A DNA stretch of 64,000 nucleotides from G963677915 sp963677915 (GCA_963677915.2 CAXXGE010000041.1:62001-126000); one strand, 5' to 3'; numbered from the stretch's first letter, positions 25,798 through 36,206 are shown. Notes: generated from the letters alone by a model not told the origin. A program made the numbers and translations.

Positions 25798-27141
25798 TCA
25801 ATTGCGCTGATTTATGCAGCCGCCGTATACAGCAGCAGTAATGTTATTTGTAAAACTAACTCTTTCAAAAACTGAGTCTCCAGTAAGCGAAGAGCATATT
25901 ATGCCATATCTATTGGCATAGGAAATCGAATCATATACATAAGTATCTTTCGCAGTATCAAATTGAAATCCGGCCTTTCTATTGTTTCTAACAACTGAAT
26001 TTTTTACCGTAATACGTCGTATTGTACCCGATTTCCCATAGAGAAATATTCCAATAGTGGCATTATCATTACATACAACGTTATCAAGCACTATGTCTTC
26101 TGCAATACTACCGGGATTCGGTTCAATATCAATCCCCGCTTGAGGGGCTGTGCCATTGGTTCTGCTGAATGTGCTGCTGCTTACAACAACATTTCTTGCA
26201 TTGGTGATAGACATTCCCTGGCGTCTGTTGTTATCAGAAACGACCCTGTCTATTGTTATGTTTACAACAGTCGAGGCACCGCCCAAATAGACACCGTCAC
26301 CCCAGCAATCGCTTATTTTGATATTGCTGACGGAAACATTTGAAGACCCATTAATAATGTTGATTCCCATACCCCATTCACCGGAAGTTCCAAGGTGTGT
26401 ATATCGTTCACCTTCGATGTTTCCTCCATTAACGGTGACATTTTTCTTGCCGCTGATGAGGATTACAGAGTATTTCTTGCTTGACGTTGGTTTTGCTTTG
26501 AGAATTGCATTGTCGCTTAAAGTCAGTATCTGGTTGTTATTCAGAACCAGGGATTTGTCTACATTGATCAGGTACTTTCCATCGGGAATATAGACTTGAT
26601 CATACGTATCCAATGCTTTTTGAATTGCTGCTGTATCATCAGTTGTTCCGTTACCTTTTGCACCAGCATTTTTTACATTGTATCCGTATGTCCCAATAAA
26701 ACCATGTTCAGTTGTTGTCTTATGCGATGTAATCAGAACAACTCTGTTAACCGGATCCCAACCGACTTCATGACCCAGCGCTTCAGCAATGAACCTTACA
26801 GGAATCAACAAGCGGTCATTGACTATGGTGGCTGGTGAATCTAATATATAGAGTCTCCCATTAACCAGTACATTATCCGTGTCAGGCGTCACCAGCACCT
26901 CGACATCGTCGCTTTTTATGATGGCTTGATGTGTTTCTATGTCCCAATCTACAGTAGCTCCAAGTTCCTCAAAAACACCTCTTAATGTAACCATAGTGCG
27001 GTCGTTGATGATAATTGGCTCGATGTCTAGCGATAGTGTCTTTCCATCAATAACAATACCAATCGAGGACGACGCGGCAGCAGATGTCGGTAATACAAGC
27101 AGGATTATCAGAATGATGGCTAGGATCTGCTTGATTTTCAT
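25798..27141 (-). CDS. secreted stalk-domain plus beta-helix protein
   Basis: About 447 residues. A signal peptide (about 1-24) is followed by a copper-amine-oxidase-N-like stalk domain (VIDGKTLSLDIEPIIINDRTMV to about residue 130, with the paired RTMVTLRGVFE and RLLIPVRFIAEALG motifs) and a pectate-lyase-like beta-helix very similar to that of the protein at 21883-23205. The start at 27139-27141 is chosen because GAGGTGG lies 6 bases upstream and the signal peptide begins there. Unlike its relative, this gene has no riboswitch. Confidence 0.85.
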   Translation of the reverse strand: MKIKQILAIILIILLVLPTSAAASSSIGIVIDGKTLSLDIEPIIINDRTMVTLRGVFEELGATVDWDIETHQAIIKSDDVEVLVTPDTDNVLVNGRLYILDSPATIVNDRLLIPVRFIAEALGHEVGWDPVNRVVLITSHKTTTEHGFIGTYGYNVKNAGAKGNGTTDDTAAIQKALDTYDQVYIPDGKYLINVDKSLVLNNNQILTLSDNAILKAKPTSSKKYSVILISGKKNVTVNGGNIEGERYTHLGTSGEWGMGINIINGSSNVSVSNIKISDCWGDGVYLGGASTVVNITIDRVVSDNNRRQGMSITNARNVVVSSSTFSRTNGTAPQAGIDIEPNPGSIAEDIVLDNVVCNDNATIGIFLYGKSGTIRRITVKNSVVRNNRKAGFQFDTAKDTYVYDSISYANRYGIICSSLTGDSVFERVSFTNNITAAVYGGCINQRN

Positions 27142-27180
27142 AGGAACCACCTCATTTTTACCTTGCGTTTCTATAATTAA

Positions 27181-27209
27181 ATTATACTCTTTAGATGCAG
27201 TAATAGCAA
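27181..27209 (-). promoter_or_regulatory. promoter of the stalk/beta-helix gene
   Basis: TTGCTA (27204-27209), a 17-base spacer and TATAAT (27181-27186) on the minus strand, about 40 bases before the ATG. An 8-bp inverted repeat (GATGCAGT at 27194-27201, ACTGCATC at 27235-27242) has one arm inside the spacer and could be an operator. Confidence 0.6.
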
Positions 27210-27362
27210 TTGGCTTCAGATTGGACTGCATCAAACAACCAATCGAAAAAAATACGTTTTACCATTTAATTACAATATAATGGGTAGTTTATGGCATATA
27301 TTTCTGAATCACTGCGCTCTATGATAGAATATATAAGTGATAAAAAAAGGAGGGATTTGCAA

Positions 27363-29000
27363 ATGTTCGATCATGTCACAGCAGAAAAACGCAATTTCAT
27401 TGTGCTGTCGCTTTCATATGTAGCATCAGTTCTGGTTATGTTCTTTGTCAGGTATACCGGAGGCACGACTTACGTTTATGCGAACCTGATGTATGTCCCC
27501 ATATCCATTGCCTCCTATGCCGGTGGAAAGAAGTACGGCGTTTTCCATGCTGTCTTCAGCGGCCTACTTCTGGGACCATTCATGCTGCTCGATGCAAGCA
27601 ACCATATCATGCAAAAGCCGATCAACTGGGTGCTCCGGATTCTTATCTATGCTGCCATGGCTCTGATTATCGGAGGCTTATCCGACCACGACAGAAAGCG
27701 TATGAAACATGAGGCGACTTACGACAAGCTGACCGGATTCAAGAAACCGACAGTTTTAGTAGAAGCACTTGAAAACAACCATAAGGCATCCCTGATCATG
27801 CTCACTATTAACAACTATCGTCCTATTTTCAATACTTTCGGCTACGACTTTTCATCCCGTTATATCAAGGAATTTTCACGCACCTTGAACAAGCAGCTGC
27901 AGAAGTGTAAAAACGTGGAGGTCTACCGGATGATAGGAAGCACTTTCATCATCAAGATTCTAGATACAGAAAACACTCACGACTGTAGTCTGAAAGACAT
28001 TATGCAGCGGTTGATGATAATCCATAAGTCTGTTATCCAGGTCAATGGTGTGCCTGTCTATACAGAGCTTAAATTCGGTGTCAGCAAACACGATGCCAGT
28101 CTCAGCCCCGAAGCCAGAATAAAGCAGACCTCTTTGGCCCTGAACTATGCCCAGGATGCCGACCTGGACTATTATCTGTTCGAGTCCTTCCTGGATACCA
28201 AGTATTCTGAGCAGGCTTATATCTTGAGCCATTTCAAGTCAGCCATAAAGAATAGAGAATTAAAACTCGCCAGCCAGAATATCTACGATATCGACGGCAA
28301 GAAAATGCATGCGCGAGAATTCCTTGTAAGATGGGAATCCTCGGATGGGAAATCCATCAGTCCTGCTACTTTTGTGCCCCTTATAGAAAAGACGGATCTC
28401 ATACACGACTTGACGAAGTTTGTCATAGACGAAGTGGTTGGTTATGTATCATATATGCACCCATCCGAAAAAAACATCATCGCTTCCATCAACTTCTCGT
28501 CGAAGGATTTCAACCACAGCAACATTGAATATCTTGTGGAACGGATTACGGAATCAGGTATCGATGCCAAAACCATTCAGGTTGAAATCACAGAGGAATC
28601 CCTGGTGCTCAACCAGTCGATGCTGAACGAGATTGAGCGGTTAAAAAGTTCAGGAGTGCGTATTGTCATCGACGACTTCGGGATTGGATATTCATCATAC
28701 GACCTTCTTGGCAATCTCCCCATCGACGGCATCAAGATAGACCAGTCGCTCATCCGCAACATAGACAAGAATCCACGGCACAAAATGCTCTGCAAATGCC
28801 TTGTGGATTTCTGCAAGCCTTTCAACATAGACACCGTTGCTGAAGGGGTGGAAACCGAAAGCATAGCAGAAGCGTGCCGCGATATCGGCATCGACTATCT
28901 GCAGGGATACCTGCTGAGCAGGCCGCAATTGCTGGATGAATCGTACAAAAAGCATGTGCAGTCTTCAGTTCCATCCAGGCAAGAACCGCTACTCTCGTGA
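27363..29000 (+). CDS. membrane EAL-domain protein with degenerate GGDEF domain
   Basis: About 545 residues. Four or so hydrophobic segments (SYVASVLVMFFVRY to LIIGGLSDHD) form a small membrane sensor. A GGDEF-like domain begins at TYDKLTGFKK but lacks the GGDEF signature. The EAL domain keeps the key residues: AREFLVRW (Glu of EAL), INFSSKDF, EITEES, IDDFGIGYSS, KIDQ, AEGVE and QGY. It is therefore a probable c-di-GMP phosphodiesterase. The ATG at 27363 has AGGAGGG 8 bases upstream; the ATG at 27291 does not. A close paralogue is at 42123-43805. Confidence 0.88.
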   Translation: MFDHVTAEKRNFIVLSLSYVASVLVMFFVRYTGGTTYVYANLMYVPISIASYAGGKKYGVFHAVFSGLLLGPFMLLDASNHIMQKPINWVLRILIYAAMALIIGGLSDHDRKRMKHEATYDKLTGFKKPTVLVEALENNHKASLIMLTINNYRPIFNTFGYDFSSRYIKEFSRTLNKQLQKCKNVEVYRMIGSTFIIKILDTENTHDCSLKDIMQRLMIIHKSVIQVNGVPVYTELKFGVSKHDASLSPEARIKQTSLALNYAQDADLDYYLFESFLDTKYSEQAYILSHFKSAIKNRELKLASQNIYDIDGKKMHAREFLVRWESSDGKSISPATFVPLIEKTDLIHDLTKFVIDEVVGYVSYMHPSEKNIIASINFSSKDFNHSNIEYLVERITESGIDAKTIQVEITEESLVLNQSMLNEIERLKSSGVRIVIDDFGIGYSSYDLLGNLPIDGIKIDQSLIRNIDKNPRHKMLCKCLVDFCKPFNIDTVAEGVETESIAEACRDIGIDYLQGYLLSRPQLLDESYKKHVQSSVPSRQEPLLS

Positions 29001-29033
29001 TATAATGAATCTATAACGAGAGGAGGCAACCAT

Positions 29034-30074
29034 ATGACGATCATCATTGCACAAATAATACTCATCTTGGTTTTGACGGCTTTGAATGCCTTTTTTGCCG
29101 CATCTGAGATGGCCCTGGTCTCTGTCGACAAGCTGACGGTTCAGGCAATGGCCGCCAAAGGCAACGCAAAAGCAAGGCAGCTTCTGACGGTCATCAACCG
29201 CCCCAGCCACTTTCTGTCCACAATACAGGTCGGCATCACCTTTGCTGGATTTTTCTCCAGTGCCTCTGCGGCAACCGGATTGGCCGACCCATTTGCAAGT
29301 CAGCTCGCGAAGCTCGGGGTGCCTTATGCATCTCAGGTGGCCGTGATTGTCATTACCCTCTTGTTGTCCTACTTTATTCTGGTATTCGGCGAACTGCTGC
29401 CGAAGCGAATCGCGATCGGCAACGCCCTGCACATTGCCATGTTTTCCATCGCCCCGTTGCGCGTCATCGGCATCATCACCGCGCCTTTTGTCAAGGTGCT
29501 CACCCTGTCCATAGCCGGGCTCATGAGACTCTTTCATATCCGGAGCAAAGACACCCGCGACGTCGTGACAGAGGACAAGATCCGGTTCCTACTCAGGAAA
29601 AGCAAGATGGACGGCACCATCAAGCCGCTCGAGGAACATAGGATCCAGCGCATTTTCGAATTCAACGATATCATGGTCAAAGACATCATGGTTCCTCTCG
29701 AAAAGGCCTTCATGATGGATATCGATGCCGACATCAATCGGATTATAAGGGACATAGCCCTCAAGAAGCATTCCAGGGTGCCCATCTACAAGGGCAGTCC
29801 CAACCGCATCATCGGCATTGTCCACTTCAAGAACATCTTCGACGCCCTTCAGCATGGCCCACTGGATAGGTCAGATCTGCTGGATCTGCTCGATGCACCC
29901 ATTGAAATCGACAGTGAAGCCTTTATCGACAAGGTCTTTCTCAAGCTGCAGCGGTCGCGAAAACATATGGCCATCGTGAAAAGCCGCGAGGGCAAGGTGG
30001 TCGGGCTTGTGACCCTTGAGGACATGATTGAAGAGATTTTCGGCAACATAGAGGATGAGTTCGATGTGCACTGA
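29034..30074 (+). CDS. CNNM/CBS-domain membrane protein (CorC/HlyC-like, short form)
   Basis: A 346-residue protein: a DUF21/CNNM transmembrane domain (about 1-190, with AFFAASEMALVSV and ILVFGELLPKRIA) and two CBS domains (about 205-330, IMVPLEKAF and RKHMAIVKSREGKVVGLVTLEDMIEEIFG). It ends right after the CBS pair and lacks the C-terminal CorC_HlyC domain of full-length relatives. Family members transport or sense magnesium or other cations. AGGAGG lies 8 bases upstream. Confidence 0.88.
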   Translation: MTIIIAQIILILVLTALNAFFAASEMALVSVDKLTVQAMAAKGNAKARQLLTVINRPSHFLSTIQVGITFAGFFSSASAATGLADPFASQLAKLGVPYASQVAVIVITLLLSYFILVFGELLPKRIAIGNALHIAMFSIAPLRVIGIITAPFVKVLTLSIAGLMRLFHIRSKDTRDVVTEDKIRFLLRKSKMDGTIKPLEEHRIQRIFEFNDIMVKDIMVPLEKAFMMDIDADINRIIRDIALKKHSRVPIYKGSPNRIIGIVHFKNIFDALQHGPLDRSDLLDLLDAPIEIDSEAFIDKVFLKLQRSRKHMAIVKSREGKVVGLVTLEDMIEEIFGNIEDEFDVH

Positions 30075-30101
30075 AGACGCTGCTGTCTGAATTTTCTGGG
30101 A

Positions 30102-30847
30102 TCACACATCTTGACGTTTCTTGACTACGCGTCCATAACATACCACCAAAACAAAGGAAAGAATCTGGGCAATCATCACCCTGACAATCTGCAGCTCGTC
30201 GGTACCGGTGGCCGATACAACATGCAGCATATTGACGACGGTGTTATTGAAGGTATGTTCGAAGAATCCCGCCCAGATGGCGCCAGTATAACCGACCAGC
30301 AACCCCAGCTTGAAGCCCATCATGAAGGATAGCACCGCATAGCCGAAGGCCATGAGCAGCGCCATCTGCAAGGTCATATTACCATCGATATACTCTCTTG
30401 CAGGCACCACGATGTGCCAGAGACCGAAGAAGGCTGCCTGCATCACATTGGCACGGTTGAAACCGAACCGGTTAACTGACAGACGGATGAAGAGGCCCCT
30501 AAAACACCCTCTTCCACCCAGGAATTGATAAGGTTGACAAACAAGGTATACAGCAGGAAAATGATACCCGCATTCCTGACAGTTGTGCCCGACATTTTGA
30601 ATCCCGATGCGTAGAATTCAAGGCCTGCATCCGTACCTCTCGAGTTCAGGATCAGCAACTCGGCAGTATAGGTTATGCCGTAGGTAATGATGAACAGGAC
30701 CGCTCCTATTGCCAGGCCCTTAAGCAGTTTCCCTCTGATGAATCCGATGTCCCGCCAGGCCAAACCGAGCATGCTCAGGATAATGACCAGCGTAAGGATA
30801 CCTGCCAGCTTGTGGAAAAGGTTCTCACCTCTCCTTTTAAGCATCAC
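30102..30847 (-). pseudogene. CPBP-family membrane protease, frameshifted
   Basis: Two frames together give a CAAX-protease-like (CPBP) protein of about 247 residues with several membrane helices. The catalytic EE-GVFRG motif is split: the first frame reads NSWVEEGV and then diverges, while the second continues RGLFIRLSVN, FFGLWH and FFEHTFNN. Adding one T to the T-run at about 30501-30504 restores the frame. The start overlaps the Fic stop by 4 bases. The break is in a homopolymer, so slippage or a sequencing error is possible. Confidence 0.75.
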
Positions 30848-31824
30848 TTAACTCTTCTGTATTTCTGTTTGCTGCTGTTAGGTTTGTCAGGCAATGTCAT
30901 TTCCACAAGTCCCAGTTTCATTGCCGGCAGCAGATAATTATCTCTAAATGTAGGCCTGTGCTTGATTTCAACCTTTTTCATCAGTTCATTTGTGCTGAGC
31001 GGCTCATCTCCCATGACCGATATCAACTTTAGGACTTGTTCGGTTGGTTGTACGGCAACTTGTTCGGTTCCCTCCAGCTCGATTAGAGAATCATAGATTA
31101 CCTCAAGCAAGAACTCAATGAAATTTCCAGAATCGGCTTTTTGATCACACTCGCCCAAAACCTTGTAATATTCATCTTGCTTTTCTTTAATCAGTGTTTC
31201 AACAGGTAACCATCCAAATACTTTTTTCCACTTATACAGTATCAGTGATTGCCACATGCGCCCCATTCGTCCATTTCCATCAGCAAAAGGATGTATGAAC
31301 TCAAACACATAGTGAAAAACGCAGCTCTTGATTAGTGGATGAGTCGCCGTATTTTGGGCCCATTCAACCAGTTCCCCTATCTGATCGGGAACCAATTTGG
31401 CCGGTGGCGCCATATGTATCAATTGATCTCCAGCGAAAATGCCAACACCGCCGCTTCTGAATCTGCCTGCCTCTTTTGTTAGATCTTTCATTAGAATCTT
31501 ATGTGCTTTAAGCATGGATTCCACGTTATAAGGATCCAAATCCAAAAGCATTTCATATGCTTCATAAGCATTTTGAACTTCTTTTATGTCCTGGCCTGGT
31601 CCCAAAACTCTCTTTCCATTTACGATTGCAGTAACCTGATCGATCGTCAGGGAGTTGTTTTCTATCGCCAAAGAAGCCTGAATCGTTTTAATTCTGTTAT
31701 CCCTTCTAAGCTTAGGATTTATTTCGTCGACTTCACTTATGGTCAATTTTGTTACAAGTTCCATAATATCAGCAACTAACGTTACTGCCTTATCAGTGAT
31801 TGTAAATGGCGGTTTATAAAGCAT
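30844..31824 (-). CDS. Fic-domain protein (probable AMPylase or related transferase)
   Basis: A 326-residue class II-type Fic protein. It has an N-terminal inhibitory helix motif (SLAIENN, S51-E55), the catalytic loop HPFADGNGRMGR (about 177-188) with all core residues, and a C-terminal winged helix (PLSTNELMKKVEIKHRPTFRDNYL). Fic enzymes transfer AMP or a related group onto target proteins. AAGGAGGTG lies upstream. The IS copy at 31899 inserted just upstream of its promoter. Confidence 0.9.
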   Translation of the reverse strand: MLYKPPFTITDKAVTLVADIMELVTKLTISEVDEINPKLRRDNRIKTIQASLAIENNSLTIDQVTAIVNGKRVLGPGQDIKEVQNAYEAYEMLLDLDPYNVESMLKAHKILMKDLTKEAGRFRSGGVGIFAGDQLIHMAPPAKLVPDQIGELVEWAQNTATHPLIKSCVFHYVFEFIHPFADGNGRMGRMWQSLILYKWKKVFGWLPVETLIKEKQDEYYKVLGECDQKADSGNFIEFLLEVIYDSLIELEGTEQVAVQPTEQVLKLISVMGDEPLSTNELMKKVEIKHRPTFRDNYLLPAMKLGLVEMTLPDKPNSSKQKYRRVK

Positions 31825-31841
31825 GACGCACCTCCTTATGT

Positions 31842-31880
31842 ACTTGTATTAATTATACCGTACAAGTCTGCTTATTGGAA
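31842..31880 (-). promoter_or_regulatory. Fic promoter with an inverted repeat around the -10
   Basis: TATAAT (31852-31857, minus strand) lies inside an inverted repeat with arms ACTTGTA (31842-31848) and TACAAGT (31861-31867). The -35 (TTCCAA, 31875-31880) is weak. The repeat is well placed for a repressor, perhaps the winged helix of the Fic protein itself (inference). Confidence 0.5.
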
Positions 31881-31973
31881 GCACCCCCTATGTGTTATTG
31901 TGAACTTCCAGAAAAAGTAGACCTAAACAGCATGCATCGAACAGGATATTCTACGATGCATGCTGTTTGATGG

Positions 31974-32222
31974 TTAATACTCTTCTTCTGACCCGACTGT
32001 TCCGGTTGTGATTATATATCGCATAATATCATCATATGAACGATCACTTTTTGCGATTGCAGTCATGATTTCTTCCGCTCGAATTGCGTCTCTTTTATCT
32101 AAAAGTTTCTTCAAGAGCGCCGTAGCTGTGTCATACTTTTTCTTCGCCTTGACAACATCTTCTTGAGCTTTTTCGATTTTTTGTTCCAACAATTCCTTCC
32201 CTGTAGTTCTGGCCATTCCCAT
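31974..32222 (-). CDS. IS accessory protein, small coiled-coil
   Basis: An 82-residue, highly charged, helical protein (EQKIEKAQEDVVKAKKKYD), identical to the one in copy 2. It follows the transposase by 4 bases in both copies, so it belongs to the element. Its role is unknown; a coiled-coil partner of the transposase is possible. Confidence 0.75.
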   Translation of the reverse strand: MGMARTTGKELLEQKIEKAQEDVVKAKKKYDTATALLKKLLDKRDAIRAEEIMTAIAKSDRSYDDIMRYIITTGTVGSEEEY

Positions 32223-32226
32223 TCTC

Positions 32227-33931
32227 CTATCTCTTTAACTGACTGGTTTTTAAAATATTGCTGATCTCTGTGGCTTTATGTTTTACATTAATCTCATCGA
32301 TTCCAAATGCTTTAAGTATTGTCTTCTGCCTTGCTGTCACCGCATGGTCCAACCTATAGATATTATCTGTCTGCCTTGACATCTCTATTTTTTCAAGCTC
32401 CCTGATTGCCGCAGGAACAGTCATATAATTCGGCTTTTTCCCCATATCTCTCATCGCTTCCATTAAACCTGTGTACATTTTGTTTCTAATGACTAATGCA
32501 ATAAATTCAATGAAAATTTTAGCAGCTGCCGATTCGTTCGTGTGAACACGGATGCTCTTGTTTCCTAGATAGGATTTATCTCCGGAAAACAGCTTCTCTG
32601 ATCCGTCGCGACTCTTATACAAATGAATCGCTTCCTTTGCTGTCATTTTGTCAGAAGTCACAATGACAAAATAGCCGCATAGGTCGATTTCCCTTTCTGT
32701 AACGTCTGTGCGTTCTTCCGGATATATAAACATTTTGCTTGCTTCATCATAATGCATATTAAAATATTTCTGAAAGGATGGTCCAAAATCAATCTCTTCA
32801 TTCACGTGCTCCATGAGATACGTTTTCATCTTCCTAATCTTGTTTTCAAACACCGTGCGCTCAGCAGCTTCTTTCGTCACACTATGATAAATGTGGAAAT
32901 ACCGTTCTTTTTTATCTGTTTCATAGAGCCTGGCCTTCACTGTCTTTCCATAGACGCCATAGTCATTCATATCGCAGGATCGCTTCTTTTCGAAGCTTCC
33001 GTGATGCTCTAAAACCAGATTGTTCACGAAAGAGGCCATTCCTTTTACCATAATGACAAAACCATAACCAAGGGAATCCATGTGTTCTATGTTGCTCTTG
33101 CTGAAGTAACCCCTGTCCAAAATAAAGCTTATCTTCTGGTACCCATAGCCTTTTGCTTTATTCAGCATGATTCGCAATTGCGAGACATCTACTATGCTTC
33201 CGGGATACTTTTCGTAAAACAAAGGCTCTCTGTTGTTGATGTCATAAGCGATTGCATAATTAAAAACAGGACTGCCGGTATCGACTTTCGGGTTTCCGTA
33301 TTCCAGCATTTCAATGTCGCCAGCCTGACAATTTTTGTTTGTAGAATCATAGGATATATATATTTTTTCTCTATGATTGCGACTTCCATTCCATTCATTC
33401 AAGAATCCCGCGCTTTGGTCCGTTGTAATCGAATGCAGAAAAGCTGATACGGTTGAATCGCTGTATATTTTCATACTTTTTGTGTAAAGCGGGTGATTAT
33501 AGGCATAGTCAGGGTAATACTGTCCCGCATTGTTTTCCGTGATGATCGAATAGATGGCCAGATCAAGGAAGAGGCCCAAATCCCTATCCTTGAAATACAT
33601 GCCAAGTATTTCCTCAAGTTTATACTCCCGGATAATCTTATGAATCACAATATATGCCCCTATTCGAAGACAGCTGCTTTCTGTCGGTTCTGCTTTCGCT
33701 CAGCGGCAAATCCGCTCCCGGAAAATAGGTCAAAAAACTTTGGTTTGGCTGCATCATTGTATCATCCGCTTTTGACTGCTTCCCGATAGTCACTCTCTTC
33801 GGGAATGTATACTTGCGTTCGGGATCATATATTCTGTCATATTCATATTTTATATAGGTGATATCGCCTCTTTTTTCGCGTAGAATTTTGCCTGGTGCTT
33901 CTGGAATTTTCACTAAAAAATCAAGATACAT
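32227..33931 (-). pseudogene. transposase of IS copy 1, frameshifted
   Basis: Identical to the intact copy 2 transposase except for one extra T at about 33678-33680 (GCTTT versus GCTT). The reading frame breaks after about 84-88 residues and the rest (473 residues from an internal start) is open. The catalytic part with its DDE residues is intact but separated from the N-terminal region, so the copy is probably inactive alone; copy 2 could act on it in trans. Confidence 0.9.
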
Positions 33932-33942
33932 AAGCCCTCCCA

Positions 33943-33964
33943 TTTAGGTCTATATAGACCTAAA
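33943..33964. promoter_or_regulatory. 22-bp palindrome at the IS transposase start
   Basis: A perfect palindrome with half-site TTTAGGTCTAT lies at the transposase start region. The same 10-bp half-site occurs once near each end of the element (TAGACCTAAA at 31918-31927, TTTAGGTCTA at 34050-34059), 19-20 bases inside the terminal repeats. It is a likely binding site for the transposase or its accessory protein. The same layout is in copy 2. Confidence 0.6.
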
Positions 33965-34111
33965 TATAGTATAGCATAACGCCCGTATTTCTGCAAGAAA
34001 AACCGCGGAAATACGGGCTCTATAGGATTTTTTTGAGATATATTTTTTCTTTAGGTCTAGAAATTATTGGAAGTTCACAGTTATACAAGCACAGTAATTC
34101 AATTTTTCAAC

Positions 34112-34450
34112 TCAGTGAGCCATGAGCCCAACGAATGTACCAGTCAATATGATTAATACAGCTGAATATATTAGTCCGAACTTTTTAATATTGGCCCTTG
34201 ATGAAAGCAAATATCAATCTTCCTGTCATCAATCACGATTCTAACAAAACAGGCAGCTGTTTAAGACAAATGGAATCCAGTTTTCCCCATAGCAAAAGCA
34301 ATGTAGAACGGCATTCCGATCATGACTGCAGGGAAGATCACAGCTCCTGCAATGAGTCCTGCAGTCCCGAACATCTCATAGATGTAATTCATTTCGATTA
34401 CATATGCAATGACACCACCAAACATCCCATATTGCATAACTCAATTTCAT
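34112..34450 (-). pseudogene. remnant of a small integral membrane protein gene
   Basis: A strong ribosome binding site (GAAAGGAG, 34459-34466) precedes an ATG at 34448-34450, but the frame is wrong after about eight codons (MKLSYAIW). The next frame reads about 55 hydrophobic residues (GMFGGVIAYVIEM ... MPFYIAFAMGKTG, 34261-34437). A third stretch (IKKFGLIYSAVLIILTGTF, ending 34112) continues in another frame. This looks like one decayed membrane protein next to the IS insertion. I do not recognise the family. Confidence 0.4.
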
Positions 34451-34574
34451 AAGCGATTCTCCTTTCAGGTACGGTCTGAAGATTAAGAAATAACATTTTT
34501 ATTGGGCGAAAAATCAAGATGGTCACTCGTTTCATTGTCATTCTATCGCCCATTCTATCGCACCGCAGCTCTAT

Positions 34575-34838
34575 CTACTGGAGCGCCAGTATATGCTCAA
34601 TGAATTCCCTGACTGCCCCTTTGCCGCCGCTAGCCTGACATACATAATCCGATTCCCTTCTGACGGTTTCAACCGCATCAGCCGGACAGCCAACCAAACC
34701 ACAATGCCCCATGGATGATAGATCATTTTCGTCATCGCCAATATAGGCGACTTCTTCCTTATCCAGGCCATATCTATCGATAATTTTCTGCAAAAGTATA
34801 CTCTTGTCTTCAAAAGTCAGTGTTCCGTCAACATCCAC
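34575..34838 (-). pseudogene. KdsC-like HAD phosphatase copy with 180-bp internal deletion
   Basis: Nearly identical to the 3' part of the gene at 36457-36921, but it jumps from MDVDGTLT straight to FEDKSILLQ, losing exactly 60 codons. The normal start codons are damaged (upstream bases altered, M8 now GTG). The lost part carries the second HAD motif (ITGRQS), so the product cannot be active. The duplicated DNA runs from about 34555 to 34860. Confidence 0.85.
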
Positions 34839-34855
34839 TACTAGTATTTTTTATA

Positions 34856-36155
34856 CTATATCAGATAAACCGCGTACAAAGGAACAGACTTGATTCCTCC
34901 TGATCGCCCGAAATTGTTTGCCGATATGCGAATGCTTTCTTCCGGCTCATATTGCCTGACGTATTCCATCAGACTTCTGGAACGCTTGTTTGAAGAAGCT
35001 TTCACCTCCACCGGGATGATTCTGTCATCGATCTGCAATATAAAGTCCACTTCATGTGTCTTGCTCCTCCAGAAATAGAGTTCATGTCCGTTTGCCTTCA
35101 ACTGCTCTGCAACATAGTTTTCGGCCAATGCACCTTTGTACAGGTTGTGTTCCTTCTCCTTGGAAATGGAAAGCGTACGGCATTTTCACCATCGTCATAA
35201 AGAAGGCCTACATCACTGAAATACAACTTGAAACTCTTGGGTTCTTTGTAGACCGACAGAGGGAATTCACAGCGATTGATCATGGGCGCACTCCATACTC
35301 ACCCGGCTCAGCAGCAGCCATTCAATCGAGCTGCCGTAAGTCATCGCTTTGGCTCCTTTTTCAACGATACTGTACTTGAACTTCCTGTTGTCACCTGAAA
35401 GTTGATCCGGTATGGACCTGTAGATCGCCTGGACCTTCAAAACTTCTGCCTTAGTTGTGTATTTACTCATATCCGCAATGTAGGCGTTAGTGATGTTGTC
35501 ATGCACCGCCCTGTCAAAATCAATGATTTTCCTTTCACAGCGGATATACTCGTTGATTGCTGCAGGCATGCCGCCGATATAGAGATAGTGCCTGTACAGC
35601 TCCAAGAGCTTTTCATGGATAGCTGTCGGCATCTTCTGATCCTTTATGAAGGATTCTTCTATTTTCGGCAGATACATGTCCATCCCGATTCCCATCAGAA
35701 ATTCGTCGAAAGTGAACGGATACAGATAATGAAAGGCCACTTTTCCTACCGGAAAGGAGTAACTATCCCGGTTGATCGCCACACCAAGCAAGCTTCCCGC
35801 CCCAATGATATGGTAACCAGCTTCGCTTTCCGCAAAGTACTTGAGTGCCGTAACCGCTTTCATCTCCAGCTGGATTTCATCGAATATAACCAGTGTCCTG
35901 TCCACATCTATTTTCTTCATGTAAATCAGTTCGATATCGGAGATAATCCTTACCGGGTTGAGATCTGCCTCGAATAGCTCACGCATCTGCGGTTCTATTT
36001 CAAAATTAATATAAACGAAGTCTTCATACTGCTTCTTTGGCAAATTCTTTGATTAAGTAGGTCTTCCCCACTTGCCTTGCGCCTAAAAGCAACAAGGGCA
36101 ACCTGTTCTCTTTCTTTTTCCACTGAATCAGATCCACCATCTTTTTTCTGTACAT
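34856..36155 (-). pseudogene. AAA_14/DUF4143-type ATPase with three frameshifts
   Basis: Four fragments in different frames make one ATPase of about 430 residues. Fragment 1 (ATG at 36153-36155) has the Walker A GARQVGKT. Fragment 2 (35267-36033) has TLVIFDEIQ as Walker B and the sensor GAGSLLGVA. Fragment 3 (about 35170-35280) has KLYFSDVGLLY. Fragment 4 (34856-35170) has LAENYVAEQL, FWRSKTHEVDFI and VEVKAS, the nuclease-like DUF4143 end. Breaks lie near 36033, 35275 and 35175. Each needs one or two bases to repair. Relatives are of unknown role and often lie in accessory regions. Confidence 0.8.
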
Positions 36156-36206
36156 GTCATCACCTGCCTTTGTTTTGATTCTATCCCAAAATGCCGATTA
36201 AGTCAA

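Larger units (their letters stand above)
31899..34079 (-). mobile_element. IS element copy 1 (IS4/IS1634-like), defective transposase
   Basis: The 2181-bp element is bounded by perfect 11-bp inverted repeats (TGTGAACTTCC ... GGAAGTTCACA) and a 5-bp target duplication GTTAT (31894-31898 and 34080-34084). It carries a transposase gene and an 82-residue accessory gene. A 15-bp-arm hairpin (31925-31968) follows the accessory gene and a GC-rich hairpin (33981-34019) lies upstream of the transposase; they may insulate transcription. It differs from copy 2 (57676-59855) by one extra T that breaks the transposase. Confidence 0.95.
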
